NCBI RefSeq assembly: GCF_001294205.1
Contig: NZ_LAQT01000001.1
Coordinates: 434,001 to 498,000, forward strand
Length of the DNA stretch: 64,000 nt
Reading direction: 5' to 3'
From: Amantichitinum ursilacus
GTDB taxonomy: Bacteria; Pseudomonadota; Gammaproteobacteria; Burkholderiales; Chitinibacteraceae
Under the pieces are notes generated by a model. That model did not search any database. It was not told where the DNA came from and worked only from the letters and a program-made list of their open reading frames with translations. Below, one piece after another: positions 36,539-44,546 of the stretch (position 1 is its first letter; the number at the start of each line of letters is the position of its first letter). The translations under genes and the position numbers were made by a program.

Positions 36539-37237
36539 ATGAGACTTGCCAATCGATGGGCCGCAATCGCGGCATTTTCCGTTGTTGCGACCAGCGCGCA
36601 CGCAACCGCTTTACAAGCCAATTTCAGCGCCACCATTACCTTGAGCGGAGATATCAGCTTTGGCGCGTTAACCGTGTCGACGGAAGCCTATGTGGATGAC
36701 GCTTACTTTACGGCGCCGGTGGCGTCGCTGTTTGACCAGTCCTACCACGGCGCCACCATGCTGGCAGAGACCAGCCATGACGCCAGCGGGTCACACCTCA
36801 CCTTCAACGCATCTTCGTTTCAAACCTACCTGAGCCTGAGCGGTACTTTCGCGCAAGCCCTCCAAGTTGGCACGGGCGGCGGCACGATCAGCATTGCTTA
36901 TACCTTTGATGGCGCATCGCCCGACACGGGCTACGCCGCCGGCTCCGTCACCAACTCGGGCTACATCATCGGCACGATAGGCGACCAGTACAGCCTGCCG
37001 TTGTCGTGGTCCCTCGGTAGCAAAGGCGATTCGCGGTTAACCAGCGATGTGTTCAGCTATACCCTTGCGCCGGGCCAGAACGTGGGACCGAAGACGTTTT
37101 ATCTGGACATTCATGAGGGTCTGATCGACGAGGCGCCGCCGGCCGCAGTGCCGGAGCCGGAAACCTGGGCGCTGATGGGTCTCGGGCTGGTTGCTCTGGT
37201 CGCGGGCGCTGGTCGTAAACGCAAAGCGCGGCGCTAA
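36539..37237 (+). CDS. PEP-CTERM sorting domain protein 1
   Basis: 232 residues; AGGA lies eight bases upstream of the ATG. A signal peptide (RWAAIAAFSVVATSAHA) is followed by a beta-rich, Thr/Ser/Gly-rich body. The C-terminus is a classical PEP-CTERM signal: VPEPETWALMGLGLVALVAG then GAGRKRKARR. PEP-CTERM proteins are exported, processed by an exosortase (not in this window) and associated with extracellular polysaccharide or biofilm. Its start region resembles the product of the next gene, indicating tandem paralogues. A terminator-like hairpin at 37249 follows. Confidence 0.9.
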   Translation: MRLANRWAAIAAFSVVATSAHATALQANFSATITLSGDISFGALTVSTEAYVDDAYFTAPVASLFDQSYHGATMLAETSHDASGSHLTFNASSFQTYLSLSGTFAQALQVGTGGGTISIAYTFDGASPDTGYAAGSVTNSGYIIGTIGDQYSLPLSWSLGSKGDSRLTSDVFSYTLAPGQNVGPKTFYLDIHEGLIDEAPPAAVPEPETWALMGLGLVALVAGAGRKRKARR

Positions 37238-37248
37238 GCCAGCACGCC

Positions 37249-37279
37249 ACACCCGGTGCGGCCTGCAGCGGGTGTTTTT
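37249..37279 (+). terminator. Terminator or attenuator between PEP-CTERM genes
   Basis: ACACCCG / CGGGTGT pairs around GTGCGGCCTGCAG and is followed by TTTTT. Because it lies only 22 bases before the next paralogue it may allow partial read-through. Confidence 0.6.
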
Positions 37280-37301
37280 GATGATCAATACGGAGCGTTT
37301 C

Positions 37302-38048
37302 ATGAACCGACTTGCCAAGTCAGTTGCCGCAGCCCTTAGCCTGACCGCCGCCAGCGCATTTGCCGATGTACACCTGCAAAGCGACACTGGGGTGCTGATC
37401 ACCGCGTCGGGAGACGTCGTGCTGGGCGCGCCCGCGTTTTCGAATATGTATTCGGTGATCAATGAATTGACCGGAGCTCCCCAGCTCACCAACCAGAGCG
37501 GTAGTTTTGATTACCAGACTGCTGCGGGCAGCATTGCGCTGACCACCACCGCCGACGCTACAACGCAACGTATCCAGCTGGCCAGCACCGCCAAATTATT
37601 GGCGGGTAAGTCGCTCGGCAGCGCCAGCGGTTATTTTTCGTTTGAAGAGATCGTCAGCGTGGGCGCGGGCGGCGGGACCATCAATCTAAGTGACTGGTTT
37701 AACGCCAACCTGCCGGACACCGGATTCGGTCCCGGCTCGGTGTATGCGTCCAGCAGTTTCTTCGTGTTCACCATCGATGACGCGGGCAACCAGTTTCCGC
37801 TCAATTACAGTTATCACCTTACAGAGAAAGGGAGCTCGGCTGCATTGGGGGATGCCGGCGTTATCGATCTGGCGGCAGGCGATCCTCGCACCTTCAAGCT
37901 CGAATTCAGCCTGGTCAGCGAGCTGACTGATAGCCGTACCCCACCCACCTTGCCGCCTGCGGTGCCGGAGCCGGAAACCTGGGCGCTGATGGGTTTGGGT
38001 TTGGTGGCCAGCGTAGCGGCGGCGCGGCGCAAGCGCGTTCAGGGTTGA
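37302..38048 (+). CDS. PEP-CTERM sorting domain protein 2
   Basis: 248 residues from the ATG at 37302, with GGAG six bases upstream. The signal peptide is MNRLAKSVAAALSLTAASAFA. The body, with NLSDWFNANLPDTGFGPGSV, parallels the TYAAGS-type segment of protein 1. The C-terminal signal is VPEPETWALMGLGLVASVAA followed by ARRKRVQG. It appears to be a diverged tandem duplicate of protein 1, likely secreted and cleaved by an exosortase encoded elsewhere. The function is unknown and probably structural or adhesive. Confidence 0.9.
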   Translation: MNRLAKSVAAALSLTAASAFADVHLQSDTGVLITASGDVVLGAPAFSNMYSVINELTGAPQLTNQSGSFDYQTAAGSIALTTTADATTQRIQLASTAKLLAGKSLGSASGYFSFEEIVSVGAGGGTINLSDWFNANLPDTGFGPGSVYASSSFFVFTIDDAGNQFPLNYSYHLTEKGSSAALGDAGVIDLAAGDPRTFKLEFSLVSELTDSRTPPTLPPAVPEPETWALMGLGLVASVAAARRKRVQG

Positions 38049-38054
38049 TGGCGG

Positions 38055-38072
38055 GCCAGGTGATGACCTGGC
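38055..38072. repeat. Palindrome GCCAGGTGATGACCTGGC, family B
   Basis: The perfect 7-base arms GCCAGGT and ACCTGGC are separated by GATG. It differs by one base in the core from the palindrome at 13090-13109. Confidence 0.5.
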
Positions 38073-38084
38073 TACGGACAAAGC

Positions 38085-38122
38085 AAAACGGGCGGCCCGC
38101 ATCTGCGGCACCGCCCGTTTTT
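38085..38122. terminator. Bidirectional terminator
   Basis: AAAACGGGCGG pairs with CCGCCCGTTTT around a GC-rich loop, with T residues on the plus side and A residues (T on the minus strand) on the other. It serves PEP-CTERM gene 2 and the convergent small membrane peptide gene. Confidence 0.8.
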
Positions 38123-38141
38123 ATGGCCGATCAGATTGAAA

Positions 38142-38249
38142 TCAGACCGGCGTGGCCGAGGTCGATTCAGTCTTTTCCTTAACCAGTTTCTTCAGCAGAA
38201 CGCCCATCACCAGGCCCGCAATAGCTGTACCAATCAACGACTTGATCAT
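38142..38249 (-). CDS. Small membrane peptide, 35 residues
   Basis: The frame MIKSLIGTAIAGLVMGVLLK then KLVKEKTESTSATPV runs from ATG 38249 to TGA 38142. GGAG lies seven bases before the ATG and a bidirectional terminator lies 20 bases after the stop, so the unit has all the parts of a real gene. It has one hydrophobic helix with a glycine-rich face, then a basic stretch and a Ser/Thr tail. The role is unknown; it could be a small envelope or stress peptide. It is encoded between two surface-protein genes but on the other strand. Confidence 0.65.
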   Translation of the reverse strand: MIKSLIGTAIAGLVMGVLLKKLVKEKTESTSATPV

Positions 38250-38502
38250 TGTGTTTCTCCATGAGCGAATGTGCTGACGCTAGTTTTGAGAAAACGCGTC
38301 CAGGCCGTTAGCAGGACAACGCCTAAAGCCGTGTAGTCGCTGTTCCGATGCCGCGTCATGCGAGTCCGCGTTGTCTTGATACACAGCGTTGCAACTTACA
38401 GTGCGCCGCATGGTTCCCGGCTGGCCCGGATTACGCCACACTGGGTGTCCAGCGTCAGCCGCACGGACCTGGCCCTCTGCATTTTCTGGAACCCCTCTCC
38501 TT

Positions 38503-39243
38503 ATGAATAGCCCGATTCACGATCCGCGCGAAGCGGTCGGCAGTGTTTTTTCGCTTGATGCGATGCTGCATGCACGCGCCCAAACCATGGACGCCGTCCA
38601 GCGCATCGCCGCCGTGGTTCAACCCGGCATGACTGAACAACAAGCCTGCGATGCCGCTAAAGACATCCTCGACGGCATGGGCATGCAGCGCATCTGGCAT
38701 CAGATCATCGTGCGTTTTGGCGAAAACACGCTCAAAACCTTTAAAGAGAAAATCACGCCAGAACAAACACTTGGCTCAAACGATATGTTCTTTATCGATT
38801 TGGGCGTGGTGTGGGACGGCCATGAGGGCGATGCCGGCGACAGCTTCTCGGTGGGCGATGACGCCGAAATGGCCGCCTGTGCCGAGGCCGCGCGCGTGCT
38901 GTGGCAGCAGACCGGTCAGTACTGGCATCAACATCGGCCGTCGGGCGAAGAATTGTATCGTTATGCGCAAACGCAAGCCGAGGCCGCGGGCTGGAAACTG
39001 AACCTGGATATCAAAGGCCACCGCGTCTCGGATTTCCCGCACGCCATTTACAAGGCAGGCAGCCTGGGCAGCTTTGATGCATGCCCCAATACCGGCTTGT
39101 GGATTCTCGAAATCCAGATCGCCCACCCCACCCGCCCGTTTGGCGCGTTTTACGAAGATTTGCTGGTGGCGGGCGAATGGCCAACGCGCCAGGCCTCTGC
39201 AGATGTACCCGCTGTGACTGCGCTCACGCAGCACGCGTTTTAG
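38503..39243 (+). CDS. M24-family metallopeptidase
   Basis: 246 residues from the ATG at 38503. It has a pita-bread fold: FIDLGVVWDGHEGDAGDSFS supplies the two metal Asp residues, KGHRVSDFPHAIYK the His, and LWILEIQIAHP a metal Glu. It is like methionine aminopeptidase or prolidase but short, lacking a creatinase N-terminal domain. The usual second Glu motif near the C-terminus (family xxEE/VxxE) is not obvious, so activity may be altered or the substrate may differ. It is encoded between PEP-CTERM genes, but nothing links it to them functionally. Confidence 0.82.
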   Translation: MNSPIHDPREAVGSVFSLDAMLHARAQTMDAVQRIAAVVQPGMTEQQACDAAKDILDGMGMQRIWHQIIVRFGENTLKTFKEKITPEQTLGSNDMFFIDLGVVWDGHEGDAGDSFSVGDDAEMAACAEAARVLWQQTGQYWHQHRPSGEELYRYAQTQAEAAGWKLNLDIKGHRVSDFPHAIYKAGSLGSFDACPNTGLWILEIQIAHPTRPFGAFYEDLLVAGEWPTRQASADVPAVTALTQHAF

Positions 39244-39363
39244 CACGGTGGCGCGCAGTGAAGATGCCACAACGCTTCATCGCATTGTAATCATGGCTTA
39301 CTAGTAACTGATAAGATGACCGCGATTTACCCGCACAATATCTTACCTATTACGGAAAAGATC

Positions 39364-40104
39364 ATGAGACTTGCCAAAACTCATTGGGCTGCAGCTGCGG
39401 CCCTACTACTTACGTTCGCGGCGCCTTCGCATGCTGCCGTGCAACTCAGCTACCCCGGCTTCAATCTCTATTTTGGTTACGGCGTTACGGCCGACGCCAG
39501 CTCAGGCACGCTGACGACCAGCAGTGGCCTGACTGGCGACTACGGCGGCTATCAATATCATTACGATAAAACTACGGTGTCAGGCATTACCTATACCGCC
39601 CGGGATCAAAGCAGCACGGGTGCGCTTTATACGCAGTATTCGCTTGCATGGCTGGCTGACAGCGGCTGGCAATTGAGCTCTTTTACCAACGTGACCACAG
39701 GCTTGGTAACGGGTGCCACGAGTTGGGCATCAGGCAGTTTTGTATCTGTGACGGGGGCCACGACGGTGGGTAAGGATACGGTGACGGTGTCGCCCCGCCA
39801 AGGTGGCCAGTCTTCGAGCTGGACTGAATCGTATAACAATACGATCGCCTCGGATCCATCCCAAGCGGGCTGGGTGGGCACGAACTGGAGCGGGGGTTCC
39901 CGGTTTGACGGCTATGGCAACGGCAACGTGCCGGTCGTAGCAACGGATATTAATGGCATTGCCAGCTTCACCGCTTACCGCTTCTACGACCCCATCCCGA
40001 CGGCTGCCGTGCCGGAGCCGGAGACCTGGGCCATGTTGGGCATGGGCCTCGTCGGCGTGGTTGCCGCAAAGCGTCGTCGCGACCCACAAAGCCCCCGCGC
40101 CTGA
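39364..40104 (+). CDS. PEP-CTERM sorting domain protein 3
   Basis: 246 residues from the ATG at 39364, with GGAAAAG upstream. The signal peptide MRLAKTHWAAAAALLLTFAA shares its first residues with protein 1 (MRLA). The body is rich in Ser, Thr, Gly and Tyr and is unlike proteins 1 and 2. The sorting signal is VPEPETWAMLGMGLVGVVAA followed by KRRRDPQSPRA. It is probably a secreted exosortase substrate. A terminator at 40132 follows. Confidence 0.88.
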   Translation: MRLAKTHWAAAAALLLTFAAPSHAAVQLSYPGFNLYFGYGVTADASSGTLTTSSGLTGDYGGYQYHYDKTTVSGITYTARDQSSTGALYTQYSLAWLADSGWQLSSFTNVTTGLVTGATSWASGSFVSVTGATTVGKDTVTVSPRQGGQSSSWTESYNNTIASDPSQAGWVGTNWSGGSRFDGYGNGNVPVVATDINGIASFTAYRFYDPIPTAAVPEPETWAMLGMGLVGVVAAKRRRDPQSPRA

Positions 40105-40131
40105 GCATCAGGGCGTATACGGCTAGACAGC

Positions 40132-40160
40132 CGGGTGATGTCGCGGCGCAGCATCACCCG
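40132..40160. terminator. Hairpin between convergent genes
   Basis: The perfect 9-base stem CGGGTGATG / CATCACCCG lies between PEP-CTERM gene 3 and the DUF1254 gene. T-tracts are weak on either side. Confidence 0.5.
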
Positions 40161-40166
40161 CAGCCT

Positions 40167-41666
40167 TTATTGCTTATGCAGATCGCCCGGCTTCCACGTC
40201 TGGTCAAAGAACGCCTGCTTGGGCCCATACAGCCGCACGATCACCAGCACGCCCTTGCCTTTGACCGTCTGAATCCAGTTTTTGCCCGCGCCGGGCGAGG
40301 TCGGGCCGAAATAGATGTCGGTTGAGCCATCGGCGTTCTGCACCGGCTTGTCCATCTGGTTCAGCGATGGAAACGCCTGGCCATTGGGCATGCCCGATGC
40401 GCTCAGGCCGTCGTACGCCGTCACCGACCAGAACAATGCCGCGGGCACGTCGGCGGGCAAGGTCATTTTGTAGCTTTTGCCGCCATCCAGATAATTGCCG
40501 TCCGCATCGCGTGAGGTGGCCGGGTATTTAGCGCCAGCGCCGACGATATTCATCACCATGCCCGGGCTATCCGAATACGCCGAGGTAAAGAACGCCACGC
40601 GTTGTTCCAGATTGGTATAGCTGCCGCTGGACTGGAATTCGGTGTTTTCGCCGGCAAAGGTATTCACGTATTGGCGATCTTTGTAATACAAGCCGCCCGC
40701 TTCATTGACCAGCAAATCATTGCTGATGACCTTGCTCATTTTAAAAGCGGTGCGTGCCGCCTGATCGAGCAATTTGCGACGTTTGGCGTCCGGGGCAAAT
40801 GGTTTGCCTTTTTCAATGCCTAATGTATGCAGAAAGCCGCGCATATCCATATCGGCCGGGTCCACCGCTTCCGCTTCGATAAAGCGCGACAACATATCAA
40901 AGTAAGCGCCGTCATGCGGAAACAGCATATTGATTTGCGCGCCGGTCGCATCGGGAAATTGCATCGGCAAGGCCGTGTCTTTCTGGCCCAGCGGATAGAT
41001 GTGCGTTTGCTCCACTTCAGCCACCGGCGTGGTCAAATCAGCCGGGTTTTTAAAGAAGGTGCGCCAGAACAAAAACACATTGTTGGTGCGCGATCGATAA
41101 ACAAAGCCTTCCTTGGGCTCCGGGCCATTGTAGTCCGGCGGCAGCAGCACATAGGTGCCGCCTTTGCCTTTATCCGGGCCCGCCAGGCCCACATCGCCGC
41201 GCCAGGTTTTGCCCTCGATGGTCGGGCCTACCAAGGGCCTTTGAAAGAAATCATCAAACATACCCTGCACGCCCGGTGGCGCTTCCACCACCAGGGGGCC
41301 GTATTTTTTCAGATCCAGATAACTCATGGCGTAAACCAGATCGGAATTAGGCGTGGTGACCAGGGTTTTGGCGTTAATGCGCCCTTTCCAGGTTGGCAGA
41401 ATGTTATATCCCGCGCCAAATTGCTTTTCAGAGGCCTCTTTCATGGCCCAGATATTAATGGCCGGTAACGACCATAAATAAGCTTGCGTTGCCCGCTGGA
41501 ATATCAATTCATCCGCCAGTTTCTGGCTGGATGCTTTGGTGGGAAAACCGTTTTTAAAAGGCAGATTGGCTAGTTCGTCATAACGTGATGCGGCATACGC
41601 CTGGCTGGATAAAGCAATTGCCAACGCAATGGCGGTGACTTTGGGAAAGAATTGCGAACCATGCAT
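40167..41666 (-). CDS. DUF1254/DUF1214 domain-containing secreted protein
   Basis: 499 residues from the ATG at 41666, with GAGGA seven bases upstream. A signal peptide (ATAIALAIALSSQAYA-like, residues about 8-26) is followed by a DUF1254 domain (TPNSDLVYAMSYLDLKKYGP, then LVVEAPPGVQGMFDDFFQRP). A C-terminal DUF1214 domain follows (FWSVTAYDGLSASGMPNGQ, then DIYFGPTSPGAGKNW and VIVRLYGP). Proteins with this pair of domains are common, of about this length and periplasmic; their biochemical function is not established. It is transcribed alone, with a palindrome in its leader at 41690. Confidence 0.9.
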   Translation of the reverse strand: MHGSQFFPKVTAIALAIALSSQAYAASRYDELANLPFKNGFPTKASSQKLADELIFQRATQAYLWSLPAINIWAMKEASEKQFGAGYNILPTWKGRINAKTLVTTPNSDLVYAMSYLDLKKYGPLVVEAPPGVQGMFDDFFQRPLVGPTIEGKTWRGDVGLAGPDKGKGGTYVLLPPDYNGPEPKEGFVYRSRTNNVFLFWRTFFKNPADLTTPVAEVEQTHIYPLGQKDTALPMQFPDATGAQINMLFPHDGAYFDMLSRFIEAEAVDPADMDMRGFLHTLGIEKGKPFAPDAKRRKLLDQAARTAFKMSKVISNDLLVNEAGGLYYKDRQYVNTFAGENTEFQSSGSYTNLEQRVAFFTSAYSDSPGMVMNIVGAGAKYPATSRDADGNYLDGGKSYKMTLPADVPAALFWSVTAYDGLSASGMPNGQAFPSLNQMDKPVQNADGSTDIYFGPTSPGAGKNWIQTVKGKGVLVIVRLYGPKQAFFDQTWKPGDLHKQ

Positions 41667-41689
41667 TCGACGTTCCTCGCGATCTGTAG

Positions 41690-41706
41690 GGGCGGTTAAA
41701 CCGCCC
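41690..41706. repeat. Palindrome in the DUF1254 leader
   Basis: GGGCGGTT A AACCGCCC is a perfect 8-base inverted repeat about 24 bases upstream of the DUF1254 start. It could be an mRNA leader hairpin or a dispersed repeat; TGTAGGGGCGGTT-type elements are known as small repeats in proteobacteria. Confidence 0.45.
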
Positions 41707-41964
41707 TGCGATTTGCGCGCAAGGACAGCCAACCGAAAGGTCAGCATAGTTGCGACGGCAGAATTTGCAAGAAGCGTGCAAATCGAGCTGACGTCAGTAG
41801 CGAGTTATCTGCCCGAGCTTGTTCGGATAGTGTCTGCGTATCGTAAGTCGATGCCTTGAGTATCGAAACGTTGCATGGTTGCATCGCCACCCGCCATTTC
41901 GTAGTAGCCCGCGCTGCGCCTGGGTAAGCTGCCGCTTCCACCATGTCGCCACCGATGAGTGCTC

Positions 41965-42327
41965 ATGAACTATTTCGAGATGTTTTTCTTTGCGCAGGGC
42001 CGCATAACGCGATTGACCTATGCGTGGCGCTTGCTGGTCCTGGCCATCGCCTGCACCGCCTTGGGCAGTTTGTTTGGCGATGTTGCGGGCGCGCTGCCTG
42101 CCGCGTTGTTTGCGGCGATTTTTGTTTACGGCGCAGTCGCGCTCAGTGCAAAGCGTTTGCACGATATCGGCCGTGGCGCGTGGATATTGCTGGTGGCGGT
42201 GGTTCCGGTACTGGGCCCGCTGTGGTTGTTATTCCAATTGCTGCGCGCCGGGGTGACGGGCAGCAATCGCTTTGGCGCAGATCCGGCTGCCCGCGCGGGT
42301 TATCTGGTGGTGGAGCTGGGAAAATAA
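41965..42327 (+). CDS. DUF805 membrane protein
   Basis: 120 residues from the ATG at 41965; a GTG at 41959 is also in frame. The DUF805 pattern is clear: FFFAQGRITRLTYAWRLLVL (the family F.GR..R..YW.. motif), KRLHDIGRGAWILLVAVVP and the final TGSNRFG-DP. There are four hydrophobic helices. DUF805 proteins are small inner-membrane proteins of unknown role. The gene is the first of a three-gene operon: its stop is two bases before the start of a flavin oxidase-methyltransferase fusion. Confidence 0.88.
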   Translation: MNYFEMFFFAQGRITRLTYAWRLLVLAIACTALGSLFGDVAGALPAALFAAIFVYGAVALSAKRLHDIGRGAWILLVAVVPVLGPLWLLFQLLRAGVTGSNRFGADPAARAGYLVVELGK

Positions 42328-42329
42328 CC

Positions 42330-44546
42330 ATGACCACTGTCAATGACGTGACCGGCCTTAATCGCATCCCGGTATTTGCCATTACGCGCCCCACCAGCAC
42401 CGAAGAAGTCGCCGCCGCAGTCCGCAGCACCACGCTGCCGGTTTCGGTGGGTGGCGGGCATTTCAGCATGGGTGGCCACACCGCCAGCCCCGGCAGTCTG
42501 CATCTGGACTTGCGCGCCCTGAATGCCATCCTCGCCTTCGAACCCGCGCGAGCCCTGTTGCGCGTGCAAGCGGGCACGCGGTGGTGCGATATCCAGCGCT
42601 TTATCGATCCGCATGGATTCGCCGTCAAAATCATGCAGACCTATGCCAACTTTACGGTGGGTGGTGCGCTGTCGGTTAACGCGCACGGGCGCTATATGGG
42701 ACTGGGGCCGGTGGTGTCGTCGGTGCGCGCGCTAACGCTGGTGCTGGCCGATGGCCGCATTGTGGTCGCCAACCGGCAACAGAACGCCGAGCTGTTTCGC
42801 GCGGCGATCGGGGGCTATGGCGCGATTGGCATCATCACCGAAGTGGAGCTGGAACTGGCCAGCAACCGCCGCGTGGAGCGGCAGCACAAAACCCTGCCGG
42901 TGGCGCAATACCGTGCGTGGTTTGATGCCCATGTCGAAGGCCGCGCCGACGTGGTATTCCACAATTTTGATCTCTACCCGCCGCACTATCGCCATGGCCG
43001 CGCCGTCAGCTGGGTGCATACCGACAAACCCGCCAGCGCACCGCGATTGCAACCGTTGGCGCGGCGTTTCTGGCTGGCGCGCTATCTAATGTGGGCCATT
43101 ACCGAAACGCCGATGGGCAAGCTGCGGCGGCAGCATGTTTATGATCCGGTCTTGTATTTGCGCAAGCCGGTGCACTGGCGCAATTACGAAGCCGGCTATG
43201 ACGTGGCCGAGCTGGAGCCATTGGATCGCGAGCGCCGCACCTATGTGCTGCAGGAATATTTTGTGCCGGTGGCCCGCTTCGAGCAGTTTGCCGCAGCGCT
43301 GGGCGCCACGTTGCAGGCGCATCGAGTGAATGCGGTCAACGTCTCAGTGCGGCACGCCACTGGCGATGACACCACGCTGCTGAACTGGGCACGCGGCGAC
43401 ACCTATGCGTTTGTGCTGTATTACAAACAGCGCACCCGTGCCAATGCCCAGGAGCGCGTGGCGGTCTGGACGCGCGAGTTGATCGAGCACGTGCTGGCCG
43501 CGGGCGGCACTTACTATCTGCCGTATCAATTGCATGCGACGGCGGATCAGTTTCATCGCGCTTATCCCCGCGCTCGCGAGCTGTTTGCGCTCAAGCAACA
43601 ACTGGATCCGGATTATCGTTTGCGCGGCGCGTTGTGGGATCGCTACTACGCGCCACAGCGCCAGGCCGAAATCCAGCCCGCGTCGGCGCCGGCCCAGCGC
43701 CCGCAGCTGTTTGCCGCGGTCTACGATCAGACCGAATCGGCCGATCGTTTTTATCGCTTTTTGCAGAACATCTTTAACGTGGTGCCGGAAGACCGCCTGC
43801 ACACGCTGATCAAACAAGCGTTAACGCAGCATCGTGATGATGAAGCTATCTATCGCGCCATCCAGTCCGGCTTGCCCGCGATCACGCCCAGGCTGGCGGC
43901 GCTGACCCACGCCTTGCCGTCGCTGGCCACGCAAAAACAAGAGATGGGCCGCCAAACCGCGCAACTGATTGCGCGGCGCGATCTGGTTGATTACGTCGAG
44001 ATTGGTTCCACCGGCCGCTACGTTAATGCGCTTAAAAAACATCTGCGCTTGCGTGGCCGCGTGACTCTGGCGCATGAGCTTGCACCGGGGATGTCGCCGG
44101 TAGATATCGTCGAACGCGGTCAGATTCGCCCCGTGGGCGAGTATGTCCCGATGCGCGCGTTTGAGCCCTTGTCGCTGCCCGACGCCAGTGCCGATCTGGT
44201 CAGCTGCTTTGTGGGTTTGCACCATATGCCCACCGCCAGACTGCAGCCGTTTTTGCGCGCGATTGCCCGGGTGTTGCGGCCTGGCGGTTATTTTGTGGTG
44301 CGCGACCATGATGTCACCACACCGGAGATGGACCAGTTTGTGGCGCTTGCGCACACCGTGTTCAACGCGGGCCTGGGCGAGCGCTGGGAAACCAATCAGG
44401 CCGAGCCGCGCTTTTTTAACAGCGTGCAGTACTGGGTCGAACAGATCGAGGCCGCCGGCTTGCGCCACACCGGTGACAAGTTGTTGCAGGCGGGCGATCC
44501 GTCGCAAAACGTGCTGATGGCGTTTGTTAAAGCGGAGTCCGTCTGA
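42330..44546 (+). CDS. FAD-linked oxidase fused to a methyltransferase-like domain
   Basis: 738 residues from the ATG at 42330. Residues 10-180 are a PCMH/VAO-type FAD domain: VSVGGGHFSMGGHTA (His50 is a candidate for covalent flavin), YANFTVGGALSVNAHGRYMG and AIGGYGAIGIITEVELEL. A substrate domain runs to about 440, ending in ARELFALKQQLDPDYRLRG as in aldonolactone-oxidase relatives. After a Gln/Pro linker, residues about 460-738 form a class-I methyltransferase-like domain: LSLPDASADLVSCFVGLHHM and VLRPGGYFVVRDHD are typical, but motif I is degenerate (VEIGSTGRY rather than DxGxGxG). It is coupled to both neighbours. Substrate unknown. Confidence 0.82.
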   Translation: MTTVNDVTGLNRIPVFAITRPTSTEEVAAAVRSTTLPVSVGGGHFSMGGHTASPGSLHLDLRALNAILAFEPARALLRVQAGTRWCDIQRFIDPHGFAVKIMQTYANFTVGGALSVNAHGRYMGLGPVVSSVRALTLVLADGRIVVANRQQNAELFRAAIGGYGAIGIITEVELELASNRRVERQHKTLPVAQYRAWFDAHVEGRADVVFHNFDLYPPHYRHGRAVSWVHTDKPASAPRLQPLARRFWLARYLMWAITETPMGKLRRQHVYDPVLYLRKPVHWRNYEAGYDVAELEPLDRERRTYVLQEYFVPVARFEQFAAALGATLQAHRVNAVNVSVRHATGDDTTLLNWARGDTYAFVLYYKQRTRANAQERVAVWTRELIEHVLAAGGTYYLPYQLHATADQFHRAYPRARELFALKQQLDPDYRLRGALWDRYYAPQRQAEIQPASAPAQRPQLFAAVYDQTESADRFYRFLQNIFNVVPEDRLHTLIKQALTQHRDDEAIYRAIQSGLPAITPRLAALTHALPSLATQKQEMGRQTAQLIARRDLVDYVEIGSTGRYVNALKKHLRLRGRVTLAHELAPGMSPVDIVERGQIRPVGEYVPMRAFEPLSLPDASADLVSCFVGLHHMPTARLQPFLRAIARVLRPGGYFVVRDHDVTTPEMDQFVALAHTVFNAGLGERWETNQAEPRFFNSVQYWVEQIEAAGLRHTGDKLLQAGDPSQNVLMAFVKAESV

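Noticed and set aside
42330-44546. A frameshift joining two separate genes as the explanation for the oxidase-methyltransferase protein
   Set aside because: The frame is uninterrupted, with a natural linker between the domains, and both ends are translationally coupled to neighbours.
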